Of a DNA stretch of 64,000 nucleotides, positions 24,554 through 33,821 are shown one piece after another. Made by a program: the position numbers and the translations under genes. Where the stretch lies: NCBI GenBank assembly GCA_964392305.1, contig CAYMPV010000022.1, positions 1 through 64,000 on the forward strand. Direction: 5' to 3'. The notes below the pieces were generated by a model. It did no database searches, had not been told where the DNA came from, and worked only from the letters and a program-made list of their open reading frames with translations. The stretch is from JACKIC01 sp964392305. Its GTDB lineage: Bacteria; Planctomycetota; UBA1135; UBA2386. Position 1 is the first letter of the stretch; every line of letters starts with the position of its first letter.

Positions 24554-27500
24554 TTGACGGAAACGGCGACGTTACCGGCTCGGCCCAGGCGGCGGTGGCT
24601 GCGGCGGCTGCGGCGCGGCCTGTTGGTCTTGGTGGCCTTGCTGCTGCTGGTTTGGGTCTTCCGCCAGCAGCTGCTGGTGCCGCTGTTGCGGCCACGGCTC
24701 GAAACCACGATCGCGGACCTGCTCGGCGCCAGCCGCGTGTCGATCGGCGCTCTACACGGCAACTGGCTCGGCAACCTCGACGCCGAGGACATCGTCGTCG
24801 AAGGGGCGGAACCACCGCTGCGCGCCATCCGTGGACTGCGCGTCGCAGCGAGTTACTCGCTGCACACACTGCTCGGCGGCGACCTCGCCGGCCTGCACAC
24901 CGCCACGCTCACCGCCGCCGAGGTCGAACTCGACCTTCGGCCGGCGACCTCGGACACGAACGCAGCGCCGAGCGTTGCGCCCGATCCGAGCCATGCGCCC
25001 GAGCCGTGGCGGCGCTGGTTGCCACACGGAGCCAGCCTGCACATCGATCGCCTGCACGTGCTGACATCGCACGGCGAACGGCGAGGTCCACTCTCCGCCC
25101 TACTGCAACCCGGTGCGGACGAACGCGAACTCATCGCCGACTACGCCGGCGTCCGCGTCGCCGTTCGCGCCCCAGCGCCCGGCACCTCGCCGACGCCCGA
25201 ACGGCTGCGCGTCACCTGTGACGCCGCCGATCCCGGCGCCGTGCTCGACCTGTTCGGCCTTGGCGCCGGCGTGCGCGAGGGCACGTTGCACGCCGAAATC
25301 GGCTTCGGCTGGGCGCCGCTGTGGCTGCAGGCCAACCTCGATCTCGACGACCTCACCCACGGCGAACAACGTCTGGCCAAGAGCCGCGTCGTGCTGCAAC
25401 TCGACGAGCAACGACTGGCGATCGAACGCGCGGCGCTCGACCTGCCCGGGATCACCGTGGAACTGCAGGAGATGACCCTGCCGAGTCCGTTCGCGACCGC
25501 ACCAGACCTGCGCGACCTCGCCGGCAGGTTCGTGGTGCGCATCGACGACCTGGCCCCACATGCAGCGCTGCTGCCGGCGGCGCTGCAGGAGTTGCTGCCG
25601 ATCGAGGGCACGCTCACTGGTTCGGCCAAGGACGGCCTGCTGCACCTGGGCAGCGCCGCGTTGCGCACGCGCGGCGCCGAACTGGTGATCGAGAGCGGAT
25701 TGTTGCCGCTGACCACACTGACCACACTGACCAGTGACGACTGGGATGCGGCCCAGGGATCGGTGCAGTTCGCGCTGACGTTCACCGAGTTTGCGCGCAC
25801 CCTGCCGTGGTTGGGGAACACGACGGCTTCCGGCAGCTGCGCCGGCAGCCTGACCGGCAGCCTCGCCGAGCCGCGATGGCAGGTGCGCCTGGACCTCGGT
25901 GAGTGCCGCAGCGAACGCGGCGCGATCGGCGGGCTGCGAGGTCGATTGCGCGCCGACGCCACCGCGATCGTCGCCGAAGAACTGAACGTGTTGGCGCTGC
26001 GCACGGCAGGGTTCGCCGCCGACGCGCCGACGAACGTCGTCGTCGACGGCAGCCTGGGTCTGCGTGCTGGAAACATCGATCCGGACTCGCTGGCCGTCGA
26101 GCTGCAGCTCGACAGCATGGTGCCGGCCGCCGTGCTGTCGCCGCTGTTCGCCGCGCACGACCTTGGACCGGGCCCGACCGGTCCGGTGACCCTGCAGCTG
26201 TCGGCGCATCACGACGGCGACGGCATCCACGTCGACAAACTGAACCTGCGCAGCGCGCCGGAATCGCCGGTCGAGATCGTGATCGACGGCGACGGCATCG
26301 TGCCCGTGCACTGGGCGGGCAGCGCGGCCCCCGCGCCCTTGCGGGAAGGTGCCATGGAACTGCGCATCCGCACCCGACTCGGGCCTGCGGCAGACGGTGT
26401 TGACACCCCGCCGACGGTGTGCGCAGGCACGCTGCGGCTCGATGCCGACTCCGCCAGGTTGAGCGGGTTCGACCTCACGATCGGTCCGGCGCGGCTGCAC
26501 GGCGGCATCGAAGTGGCGCGCGGTATCACGTCGCTGTTCGCGCCGGTGACCACCTGGTCGAGCGTGCCGCTGCAACTCGCGTTCGAACTGCAGGAGCTCG
26601 ACCTGGCGGCCTTGCCCGGCGTGTGGGTCGACACCGCCGGACTGGGCGGCCGGCTGAACGGACACGTGCGCGCCACCGGCAACCTGCAGGAACTGACGCC
26701 GCACGTGCTGCTGACACTCACGGACGGTGAGGTGCGCCGCGAGGGTTTGCCGGCGCTGACCGACGCGCAGCTGCGGCTCGAAGCGAAGGCCGACGACGCG
26801 GCGGCGAAGACCCTGTCGATCACGACCAGCGCTTCGGCATCACTCGATCCGCAGCTCGGCATCGGGCAGGCCGTCTCCTTCACCGCGACGATCCGCAGCG
26901 ACGAACAAGGCACGACCCTCGAGCCCTCGGTGCTGCGCATCGGCGACGGCGAACTCACCGTGGCGCTGGCCAGCAATCTGCGCCGCAGCCATCTGCTCCT
27001 GGCCACCATGGACCCCAGCCGGACCACGTTGACCGGCGCGGTCCGACTGCACGAGTTCCCGCTCGAGAAGCTGCCCGCGAACCTGCTCGGCAGGTTGCCG
27101 GTGCGCGGCCTCGTCAGCGGCGAGGTCACTCTCGACGGCATGCTCGGCCCGTCCCTGGGCTTGTCCGTGCTGCGCACGGCGCAACTGTCCCTGTGGGACG
27201 GCGAACTCAAACTCGACGACATGCCGCGGCTCGAGCGCCTCACGGCCGAACTGCGCGGCGACCGGCACGAGTTGCAGCTGCACTCGCTGACGGGCGTGCT
27301 CGGCGCCGGCCGGTTCTCGGCGCAAGGCTCCCTGCGCCAACCGGACGGGCTGCTCGTCGAGTCGTTCGCGAACGCGGCCCTCACGCTGCGAGTCGATGGC
27401 GAAGACCTGCTGCTCTATCGCGGCGACGGCGCCAAGGTCCGCGCCAGCCTGCATACGACGGCGACCGGCACGCCGCAGGCCATCGCGGTCCGCGGCGACG

Positions 27501-28282
27501 TGCGGCTGGGGCGCGGCAGCAAGTACGTGCGGCGCATCTCGGTGCTGCCGGCCCTGGGCAGCCACACCGGCGCAGCGGTGAACGAAGGCCTGCAATTGGC
27601 CCCCTTGCCCCCGGCCATCGGCGACCGCATCGACCTCGACGTCAAGATCACCACGCGCGATCCCTTCGAGGTGCGCACGCACGTGGTCGACGGCGACATC
27701 GACGTCGCCGCCCATCTGCGCGGCAGCGGCAGCGCCCCGCGGCTCGAGGGCACGATGTCGATGCGCAAGGGCATGCTGCGCTTCCCCGGCGCCAACCTCA
27801 CCGTCGACAGCGGGCTGTTGACGTTCACGCGCGGCCAGCCGTTGTTCCCCGAACTGCTGGTGAACGCCACCGGCAAACGCATGGGCATCGTCGTCACGAT
27901 GTCGATCACCGGGCGCTACGACCAGCCGCAGGTGCAGTTGACGTCGGTACCGGCCCTGCCGCCGCAGGACTTGATCGTGCTGCTGACCACGGGGCAATTG
28001 CCCAGCACTCTCGCCGAACGCGGCGTCGGCGAGCAGGCGCGGTTCGTCGGCGGTTACCTGGCCAAGGAGGTGTTCGAGAACTACTTCGGCAGCGAGAGCA
28101 CCGAGCGCGGGGGCAGCTTGTTCGACCGGCTGACCATCGAAACCGGGCGTGAGGTCAGCCAGAACGGCACCGAGAGCGTGTTGGTCGAGTACGAGCTGCT
28201 GCCGCGCTTCTCGGTGCAGGTCGAGCGCGATGCCTACGAGGACTACAACCTGGGGCTCGTGCTCCGGTTCAGGTTCCGATGA
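24554..28282 (+). CDS. TamB-like translocation and assembly module protein (AsmA/DUF490 family)
   Basis: About 1242 residues. An Arg-rich N-terminus is followed by one membrane anchor (LLVLVALLLLVWVF, near residue 25), then a very long beta-rich region of repeated strands, and a C-terminal DUF490/TamB segment (GTMSMRKGMLRFPGANLTV, SGLLTFTRGQPLFPELLVNA, LTSVPALPPQDLIVLLTTGQL). TamB-like proteins span the periplasm as hydrophobic grooves and help outer-membrane protein insertion or phospholipid transport. The TamA/BamA-like partner overlaps the 3' end by 4 bases. A triple 9-bp tandem repeat at 25709 encodes LTTLTTLTS. Confidence 0.88.
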   Translation: MTETATLPARPRRRWLRRLRRGLLVLVALLLLVWVFRQQLLVPLLRPRLETTIADLLGASRVSIGALHGNWLGNLDAEDIVVEGAEPPLRAIRGLRVAASYSLHTLLGGDLAGLHTATLTAAEVELDLRPATSDTNAAPSVAPDPSHAPEPWRRWLPHGASLHIDRLHVLTSHGERRGPLSALLQPGADERELIADYAGVRVAVRAPAPGTSPTPERLRVTCDAADPGAVLDLFGLGAGVREGTLHAEIGFGWAPLWLQANLDLDDLTHGEQRLAKSRVVLQLDEQRLAIERAALDLPGITVELQEMTLPSPFATAPDLRDLAGRFVVRIDDLAPHAALLPAALQELLPIEGTLTGSAKDGLLHLGSAALRTRGAELVIESGLLPLTTLTTLTSDDWDAAQGSVQFALTFTEFARTLPWLGNTTASGSCAGSLTGSLAEPRWQVRLDLGECRSERGAIGGLRGRLRADATAIVAEELNVLALRTAGFAADAPTNVVVDGSLGLRAGNIDPDSLAVELQLDSMVPAAVLSPLFAAHDLGPGPTGPVTLQLSAHHDGDGIHVDKLNLRSAPESPVEIVIDGDGIVPVHWAGSAAPAPLREGAMELRIRTRLGPAADGVDTPPTVCAGTLRLDADSARLSGFDLTIGPARLHGGIEVARGITSLFAPVTTWSSVPLQLAFELQELDLAALPGVWVDTAGLGGRLNGHVRATGNLQELTPHVLLTLTDGEVRREGLPALTDAQLRLEAKADDAAAKTLSITTSASASLDPQLGIGQAVSFTATIRSDEQGTTLEPSVLRIGDGELTVALASNLRRSHLLLATMDPSRTTLTGAVRLHEFPLEKLPANLLGRLPVRGLVSGEVTLDGMLGPSLGLSVLRTAQLSLWDGELKLDDMPRLERLTAELRGDRHELQLHSLTGVLGAGRFSAQGSLRQPDGLLVESFANAALTLRVDGEDLLLYRGDGAKVRASLHTTATGTPQAIAVRGDVRLGRGSKYVRRISVLPALGSHTGAAVNEGLQLAPLPPAIGDRIDLDVKITTRDPFEVRTHVVDGDIDVAAHLRGSGSAPRLEGTMSMRKGMLRFPGANLTVDSGLLTFTRGQPLFPELLVNATGKRMGIVVTMSITGRYDQPQVQLTSVPALPPQDLIVLLTTGQLPSTLAERGVGEQARFVGGYLAKEVFENYFGSESTERGGSLFDRLTIETGREVSQNGTESVLVEYELLPRFSVQVERDAYEDYNLGLVLRFRFR
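25709..25735 (+). repeat. 9-bp tandem repeat inside the TamB-like gene
   Basis: CTGACCACA, CTGACCACA and CTGACCAGT follow each other in frame and encode LTT-LTT-LTS. The length is a multiple of three, so copy-number slippage would add or remove three residues without a frameshift. Confidence 0.7.
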
Positions 28283-30402
28283 TCGACCGACCCGCGTCGG
28301 CATCGCGCGGCTGCCCCCGGCCATGTCGGCGCCATCGCTGGTGCGCCGCGCTGTCGTGGCTGTTCGCCGCCGCGTGCGGGGTGCTGCAACCCGGCTACAA
28401 AGCCGACCGGCCCGACGCTTCCGGCAAGGCCCCGGTCGAAGTCACGTGCACCATCGTCGGCAACGATGGCCTGAGCAGCAACACGCTGCTGCGACGCATC
28501 GAAGACTACTTGTTGGACCTGTCGCGCGATCCGACGCGTGAGTCGGCGGTCTACGACGCCGCTCTCGAGGTCGAGGACCTCTACCGCACCCAGGGTCATC
28601 CCGTGGCGAAGGTCAGCTACGAGTACTCACCACCGGCCGAAGATGCACCCTGGCCGACGACTGTGCAGGTGAAGCTCCTGGTCGACGAAGGGCCGCTGGT
28701 GACCACCCTGATGAAGCTGTCGGGCAACAGCGTCTACGACTCCGGCCAACTGCTCTCCCTGTGGTCGCGTCGGCGCATCGGCCTGCTGAGCCTGGGTGGA
28801 GTGGCGTTCGTCGAAGCCGAAGTGCTCAACTTCGTCGAGCAGCTGCGCACCTTCTACCGCGCCCGCGGCCGCCTCGACGCGGTGGTCGCCAGGCCGCAGA
28901 TCGACCTCGACCTGACCCAGGGGGTGGCCTCGGTCGAGATCGCGATCCAGGAAGGGAACGTGCACACGATCCGCACGGTCGAGGTCGCCGCGGCGTTGCG
29001 CACCGCGCTCGGCCCGGCCCTGCCCACGCTGCCGGTGGGCAAGGTCTGCGCCGACAACGAGATCTACGGCTACCGCGATGTCCTGCGTAATGCCCTGCGC
29101 AGAGCCGGGCACCCGCGGCCGCAGGTCGAGGTGGCCACGCAACCCGTCACCGGCGAGCCCTTCGCCTGGCATCTGCGCGTGAGCGGCGATCCCGGCCCGC
29201 GAGCGACGATCGCCAGCGTCGCGGTCGCGGGCAACCAGAAGACCATGGACGGCGTGATCCTCGGCAAGCTCGATCTGGCCCCCGGCGACCGCTACGACGG
29301 CGCCAAGGTCGAAGAAGCGCTGCGGCGGCTCTACCGGATCGGCCTGTTCCGCAAGGTCGAGATCGCCGAAACGCCGCTGCCCGAGGATCCGTCGCGGCTG
29401 GCCCTCACCATCGCCGTCGAAGAGAACGATTCGCGCTCGATCGAGTTCCTGGCCGGCTACGGCTCCTACGAGCAGTTCCGCGCCGGCCTGCGCCTCGAGG
29501 ACACCAACGTCTTCGGCACCGGCCGCGGCCTGGCACTCGACAACCGCGTCAACATGAAGGGGTACTCGAGCGACCTGACGCTGACCGACTCCGACTTCCT
29601 GGGCATCGGCTCGACGCTGACGGTGAGCGGCGAGTACTTCCGCCGCGAGGAGCCGTCGTTCACCGACGAAGCGTTCGGCGGCACGCTGGCCCTGGCCCAT
29701 CCCCTGGCCGAGGGGCTGACGGCGCGCGTGGGTTACACGTATCGCAACCGCACCGACGCGACGGCGTTCACCTCGCTGCCCCAGGACCAGCTGGTGGACT
29801 TCGTCGAGGGCAAGGTCTTCCTCGAACTGCGCAACGACCGCCGCGACAACCTGCTGTTCCCCAGACATGGCCACACCGAATCCCTGTCGTTCGAACGCAT
29901 CGCCCCCGAGTTCGGCGCCAACGTCGACCTCGACCGGCTGACGTTCCGCGCGGCGTTGCACCTGCCGCTGTCCGAATCGGCCCATCTCGTGCTGCGCACC
30001 GAACAGAGCGCCCTGTGGGCGCACGACGGCTCGGCCAACGTGCCGCTGCAGTTGCGCTGGTTCAACGGTGGCGAGCGGTCGGTGCGGTCCTTCGAGGAGT
30101 CGCAATTGGGGCCGAAGGACACACAGGGCAACCCGACCGGCGGCGAGTACCTCAACCTCTTCGGCGCCGAGTTGCGCTTCCCGCTCCTCGATACGCTCGA
30201 GGCGGCGTTGTTCGCCGACGCCGGCAACGTCGGCAGCAGGGTGCAGGACTTCTCGCTCGACGAGATGCGTTACGGGCTGGGCGGCGGACTGCGGCTGCTG
30301 TTGCCGATCGGCCCGGTGCGCCTCGACGCCGCGTGGAACCCCGACCAGCAGCCCGGCGACGAGGAGTGGGTGCTGCACTTCAGTGTCGGCTACCCGTTCT
30401 GA
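28279..30402 (+). CDS. Omp85-family outer-membrane protein, TamA/BamA-like
   Basis: A 707-residue protein with several POTRA-like repeats (about residues 50-370; for example GNSVYDSGQLLSLWSRRRIG and VAGNQKTMDGVILGKLDLAPGDRYDGAKVEEALRRLYRIGLF) and a C-terminal 16-strand barrel of the surface-antigen type (about 390-707), ending in the aromatic beta-signal VLHFSVGYPF. It should insert outer-membrane proteins together with the TamB-like partner, whose stop overlaps this ATG (ATGA). The N-terminus has a lipobox-like LFAAAC, so it may be lipidated, which is atypical for Omp85 proteins. Confidence 0.88.
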   Translation: MIDRPASASRGCPRPCRRHRWCAALSWLFAAACGVLQPGYKADRPDASGKAPVEVTCTIVGNDGLSSNTLLRRIEDYLLDLSRDPTRESAVYDAALEVEDLYRTQGHPVAKVSYEYSPPAEDAPWPTTVQVKLLVDEGPLVTTLMKLSGNSVYDSGQLLSLWSRRRIGLLSLGGVAFVEAEVLNFVEQLRTFYRARGRLDAVVARPQIDLDLTQGVASVEIAIQEGNVHTIRTVEVAAALRTALGPALPTLPVGKVCADNEIYGYRDVLRNALRRAGHPRPQVEVATQPVTGEPFAWHLRVSGDPGPRATIASVAVAGNQKTMDGVILGKLDLAPGDRYDGAKVEEALRRLYRIGLFRKVEIAETPLPEDPSRLALTIAVEENDSRSIEFLAGYGSYEQFRAGLRLEDTNVFGTGRGLALDNRVNMKGYSSDLTLTDSDFLGIGSTLTVSGEYFRREEPSFTDEAFGGTLALAHPLAEGLTARVGYTYRNRTDATAFTSLPQDQLVDFVEGKVFLELRNDRRDNLLFPRHGHTESLSFERIAPEFGANVDLDRLTFRAALHLPLSESAHLVLRTEQSALWAHDGSANVPLQLRWFNGGERSVRSFEESQLGPKDTQGNPTGGEYLNLFGAELRFPLLDTLEAALFADAGNVGSRVQDFSLDEMRYGLGGGLRLLLPIGPVRLDAAWNPDQQPGDEEWVLHFSVGYPF

Positions 30403-30557
30403 CCGCCGATCAGCGGGCAGGGGCGCAGCACCACGTTCGGCGGCGGCCGGCCACGCCGAACGAGCCGGCCGGTTGGGGCCGGCGATGGTCGCGGCGCGCG
30501 CGGTCAGTCCGAGTTCGAAAGGCGTCGCACGCTAGGATTCGCCCCCGAGGTCACACC

Positions 30558-30896
30558 ATGAATCGCCGTTCCGCACTCGCTGCCGTGCTCCTGCCGTTGA
30601 CCGGGTGCTTCATCCCCCCGCCGCCGCCGGTGCCGGTGCCGGTGCCGTCGACCTACGACCGCACGTTCGACGCAGCGCTCGCGGCAGCGACGGACGTCGG
30701 CGTCGAGGTGCGTTCGGCCGATCGGGCCGCCGGCCACATCGTCGGCACGACGGCTGCCGGCGAAGTGACCATCGATCTGCGGCGCCAGCCCAATGGCAGC
30801 GTGCAGGTGGAGTTCACGGCGCCGGGTGCGAGCGACACCAGCCCCAAGCTCAGTGAACGCTGGCAGCAGGCCTATCAACGGCGCATGACTCGGTAG
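30558..30896 (+). CDS. Small lipoprotein of unknown function
   Basis: A 112-residue protein with lipoprotein signal MNRRSALAAVLLPLTGC, a Pro-rich linker (IPPPPPVPVPVPS) and a compact domain (TFDAALAAATDVGVEVRSADRAAG, VTIDLRRQPNGSVQVEF). Such small domains occur in envelope lipoproteins of unknown role. It follows the Omp85 gene by 155 bp on the same strand and precedes the large exported protein gene. The family is not recognised. Confidence 0.75.
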   Translation: MNRRSALAAVLLPLTGCFIPPPPPVPVPVPSTYDRTFDAALAAATDVGVEVRSADRAAGHIVGTTAAGEVTIDLRRQPNGSVQVEFTAPGASDTSPKLSERWQQAYQRRMTR

Positions 30897-30974
30897 CGCG
30901 CAGGCCGACTCCAACAGGGTTCGGATGCGCCGCGAGCCGCCGCCGGTGAGGGTCACGGCTACACTGCTGCCCGC

Positions 30975-33170
30975 ATGTGTGCCTCCCGCTTCGCCCCCCT
31001 CGTCACCGCGCTCGCCGTTGCCGCGTTCGCGCCCGCGCAGACGCCGACGATCTACGTCGCCAAGGACCCGATGGTGCAGATCGCGGTCTACGACGCACCC
31101 CGGTTGCTCGCCGCAGCCGAGGGCACGGCGCTCGGCCGGCTGTTCGCCGAAGCCGACGTCGCCGCGGCGTTCGCGATCGGCAAACAGGGTTACCTCGAGC
31201 CCGTGGCCCAGTGGCAACAACTCGTCAACCGGCTGCGCAAGTTCGACCCGCGCGAAGGCGACGTCGCGACGCGCGCCGAGCTGGCGATGTTCGAGATCGA
31301 CTGGCGCGACGTGCACACCTGGATCGCATCCTCGACCCCGATCTGGCCCGAGAACGAAGCGGCGCCCGCGGAACTGCAGTGGCCGACCATGGCCGTGTCG
31401 TTCGTCCTGGTGCCGACGTCGTCGGGCCGCGAACGGCTCGCGGCGCGTTTCGAGGCGCTCGTGGGCGACCTGCGACAGGACGTTCCCGCCGGCATGAAGC
31501 TCGCCGAGACACAGACGGCGTTCGAGCGGCCCGCGCTGCGACTCGAGATCGACGACGAAGCGCCGCCGCAGCACATGGGCATGGTGAGTTTCGGACCGCC
31601 CACACCGTGGTGGCTGCTGGGCACCGAGGACTTCTTCGCGGCGGGCAGCATGGCGCCACAAACCGGTGGTCGACTCGAAGCGCGCGAGAACGGGCCACCG
31701 CGAGTGGAGATGCGCGTCGACATCGGCCAGTACCTGCGCATGATCACCGTCTTCGAAGACGACGACGAGACGGTGAGCACGGTGCTCGAGGCACTCGGCC
31801 TCGACAAGGTGGCAACGCTGACGCTGTGCTGGTCGGTGGAAGACGGGCAGATCCGCGAAGACGTGTCGGTCGGCTTGAAGGCCGAACCCGGCGGCTTGCT
31901 CGGCGCGCTGCTGCGCGGCATGGCGCCCCTGCCGCCGCAACCGCTGCCCGACGGCGCACTGCTGCAGGTGCGCACGGCGTTCGACGTCGAAGCCCTCACG
32001 CGTTCGGTCGACGCGCTGCTCACGGTCGCCGAACTCGACACGCTCACCGAACTCGAACTCGCTGAAGACATCGAGCGCGCCTGGACCGGCGGCGCCGCAC
32101 TCGCGATCGGCTGCCCCGCGAAGGGCGCAGTGGTCCCGCGCCTGTTCGCGAGCTTCGGCATCGTCGACGAAGCGGCGCTCGGACGGCTGCTCGAACGTCT
32201 GCACCAGCACCCCGGCCTCGAGATCAAGGAACGCGAGCTCGAAGGCGCCAAGACGGTGCAGCTGCAGTTCGAGGGTTTGCCGCAGGGACTGCAGCCGACC
32301 TACGCCCTCGTCGACGGCACGATCCACTTCGCGGAGAGCCCGGCGACCCTGCGCGCGCTGCTGCGCGCGAAAGCCGACGGCGCTCCGCCTGCGCTCGACG
32401 TCGGCGACGCCCGGCGCGGCGATGGCCCGGGCGTGCCGATGCCCGGGTTCGAACTGCGCTTCGACGGCGCCGCGATCCACGCGACGCTGCACGATGTCTG
32501 GATGCCGCTGGCCAGCCCGATGCTGGCGATCAGCGACAGCAAGCCGCTCGTGCCGCTCGACGAGATGCCCGAACCCGACGTCGTCGGCCCCCATCTGTCG
32601 CGCGGGCGCGGTGTGCTGCGCGTCGCCGACGACCACGCGACGTTGGTGATGTTCGGCGCACTCGGCGGCCCCGACGGCCACGCGATCGCCACGGCGTTCG
32701 GACCGCTCCTGTCGACGAACTTCCAGATGGGCTGGCAGTGGCTGCTCGAAGACCTGCGCAACCGCATCGCCAACCACCACGCGCGCGCCGTGCACACCGC
32801 GCTCACCGCGTTCGAGAAGCGCACCGGCAAACGCGCCGCCTCGCTCGGCGAACTCGTCGGTTCGCCCGAGCTGCCCGACGCAAGCGTGCTCGCGCTGGAC
32901 GGCGACACCGGCGCCGAGCCCGTGATCGTCGACGGCAAGGAGGTCGCGCGTTCCTCGTTCCGCTACTACCCCGAGGGTCTGCAGGTGGAGGCCGACGGCG
33001 AGACGATCAAGGCGCGCCTGATCGCCGTGAAGGGCACGGGCTGGTGGCGGGTCGCACTCGACGCGGAGGGCGGTGTGCACTCCCTGTGGGGCGAGGAGCC
33101 GATCGAGGCGATCGAGAAGGCGGCGATGGAGCGCGGCAAGGACGCCGAGCCGTCGCCACGCCGCCCGTAG
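30975..33170 (+). CDS. Large exported protein of unknown function
   Basis: A 731-residue protein with a Sec signal (RFAPLVTALAVAAFAPAQ) and no other membrane segment. The body alternates helices and strands and reads like a globular periplasmic protein (VQIAVYDAPRLLAAAEGTALGRLFAEADV near the start, FDVEALTRSVDALLTVAEL mid-way). The C-terminal part (LTAFEKRTGKRAASLGELVGSPELP, FRYYPEGLQVEADG) resembles segments of planctomycete pseudopilin-like or DUF-type exported proteins, but I cannot assign a family. The start ATG at 30975 gives the signal peptide directly. Confidence 0.75.
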   Translation: MCASRFAPLVTALAVAAFAPAQTPTIYVAKDPMVQIAVYDAPRLLAAAEGTALGRLFAEADVAAAFAIGKQGYLEPVAQWQQLVNRLRKFDPREGDVATRAELAMFEIDWRDVHTWIASSTPIWPENEAAPAELQWPTMAVSFVLVPTSSGRERLAARFEALVGDLRQDVPAGMKLAETQTAFERPALRLEIDDEAPPQHMGMVSFGPPTPWWLLGTEDFFAAGSMAPQTGGRLEARENGPPRVEMRVDIGQYLRMITVFEDDDETVSTVLEALGLDKVATLTLCWSVEDGQIREDVSVGLKAEPGGLLGALLRGMAPLPPQPLPDGALLQVRTAFDVEALTRSVDALLTVAELDTLTELELAEDIERAWTGGAALAIGCPAKGAVVPRLFASFGIVDEAALGRLLERLHQHPGLEIKERELEGAKTVQLQFEGLPQGLQPTYALVDGTIHFAESPATLRALLRAKADGAPPALDVGDARRGDGPGVPMPGFELRFDGAAIHATLHDVWMPLASPMLAISDSKPLVPLDEMPEPDVVGPHLSRGRGVLRVADDHATLVMFGALGGPDGHAIATAFGPLLSTNFQMGWQWLLEDLRNRIANHHARAVHTALTAFEKRTGKRAASLGELVGSPELPDASVLALDGDTGAEPVIVDGKEVARSSFRYYPEGLQVEADGETIKARLIAVKGTGWWRVALDAEGGVHSLWGEEPIEAIEKAAMERGKDAEPSPRRP

Positions 33171-33197
33171 TTCTGCCGCGCAGAGCGACGCGCCGAC

Positions 33198-33818
33198 TCA
33201 GAAGTTCCAACCCAGGCCGATCCACAGGCGGACTTCGTTCTGACTCGGATTGTGCGGGTTCTCGTGCCCGAGCGCGTTCGAGATGTGGTGGTAGTCCGCG
33301 GCCATCAGCAAGCTCGTGTGTTCGGCGATGGGAACGTCGTAGCCGGGGCCGAACCCGAACGTGAAGTTCCATTCCGTGCCGCCGGGTGGGATCGCGTCGT
33401 TGGCCTGTTGGAAGCCCGTGTTGCCGCTCAGGAACAGCCGCGAGCCCGCGAACGGGTAGCAACGCAGCACCCCTTCGGCCTCCAGACTCTGCACATCGGC
33501 GCCGGATACGAACCAGTTCGACGCGACGATGCCGCCTCCCAGGGCCCAACCATCGGCGATGTTGCGATAAACGCGCAGACCGACGCCGACGTCGTCCACC
33601 TCACCATTGCCATCCCAGAAGATCGACTGCTGCAGCACCGGGATGCCGTAGTGCGCCTTCGCTTCGACGAACGCACTGCCCGCGCGCAGATCGAGCCCCG
33701 CGTCGGGTCCTGCGCATGGCCTGCGCCGCAGCGGCGCGGCGCAGGCGCTGCCGAGGGGCAACGCCACGATCAGGATCACCAAGCGGCAATGCCGTCGGCG
33801 GAAGGACGATCCTCGCAT
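33198..33818 (-). CDS. PagL-like acyloxyacyl hydrolase (lipid A deacylase)
   Basis: A 206-residue beta-rich protein whose C-terminal part matches PagL-type lipid A 3-O-deacylases: DYHHISNALGHENPHNPSQNE, with the catalytic His-x-Ser-Asn at 178-181 and the final aromatic residue WNF of an outer-membrane barrel. The N-terminus has a lipobox-like GSAC at residues 23-26, or simply a Sec signal. PagL removes an acyl chain from lipid A, so it implies LPS-type lipids. It ends 27 bp from the convergent exported protein and is 3 bp from the GT39 gene. Confidence 0.78.
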   Translation of the reverse strand: MRGSSFRRRHCRLVILIVALPLGSACAAPLRRRPCAGPDAGLDLRAGSAFVEAKAHYGIPVLQQSIFWDGNGEVDDVGVGLRVYRNIADGWALGGGIVASNWFVSGADVQSLEAEGVLRCYPFAGSRLFLSGNTGFQQANDAIPPGGTEWNFTFGFGPGYDVPIAEHTSLLMAADYHHISNALGHENPHNPSQNEVRLWIGLGWNF

Positions 33819-33821
33819 GGG

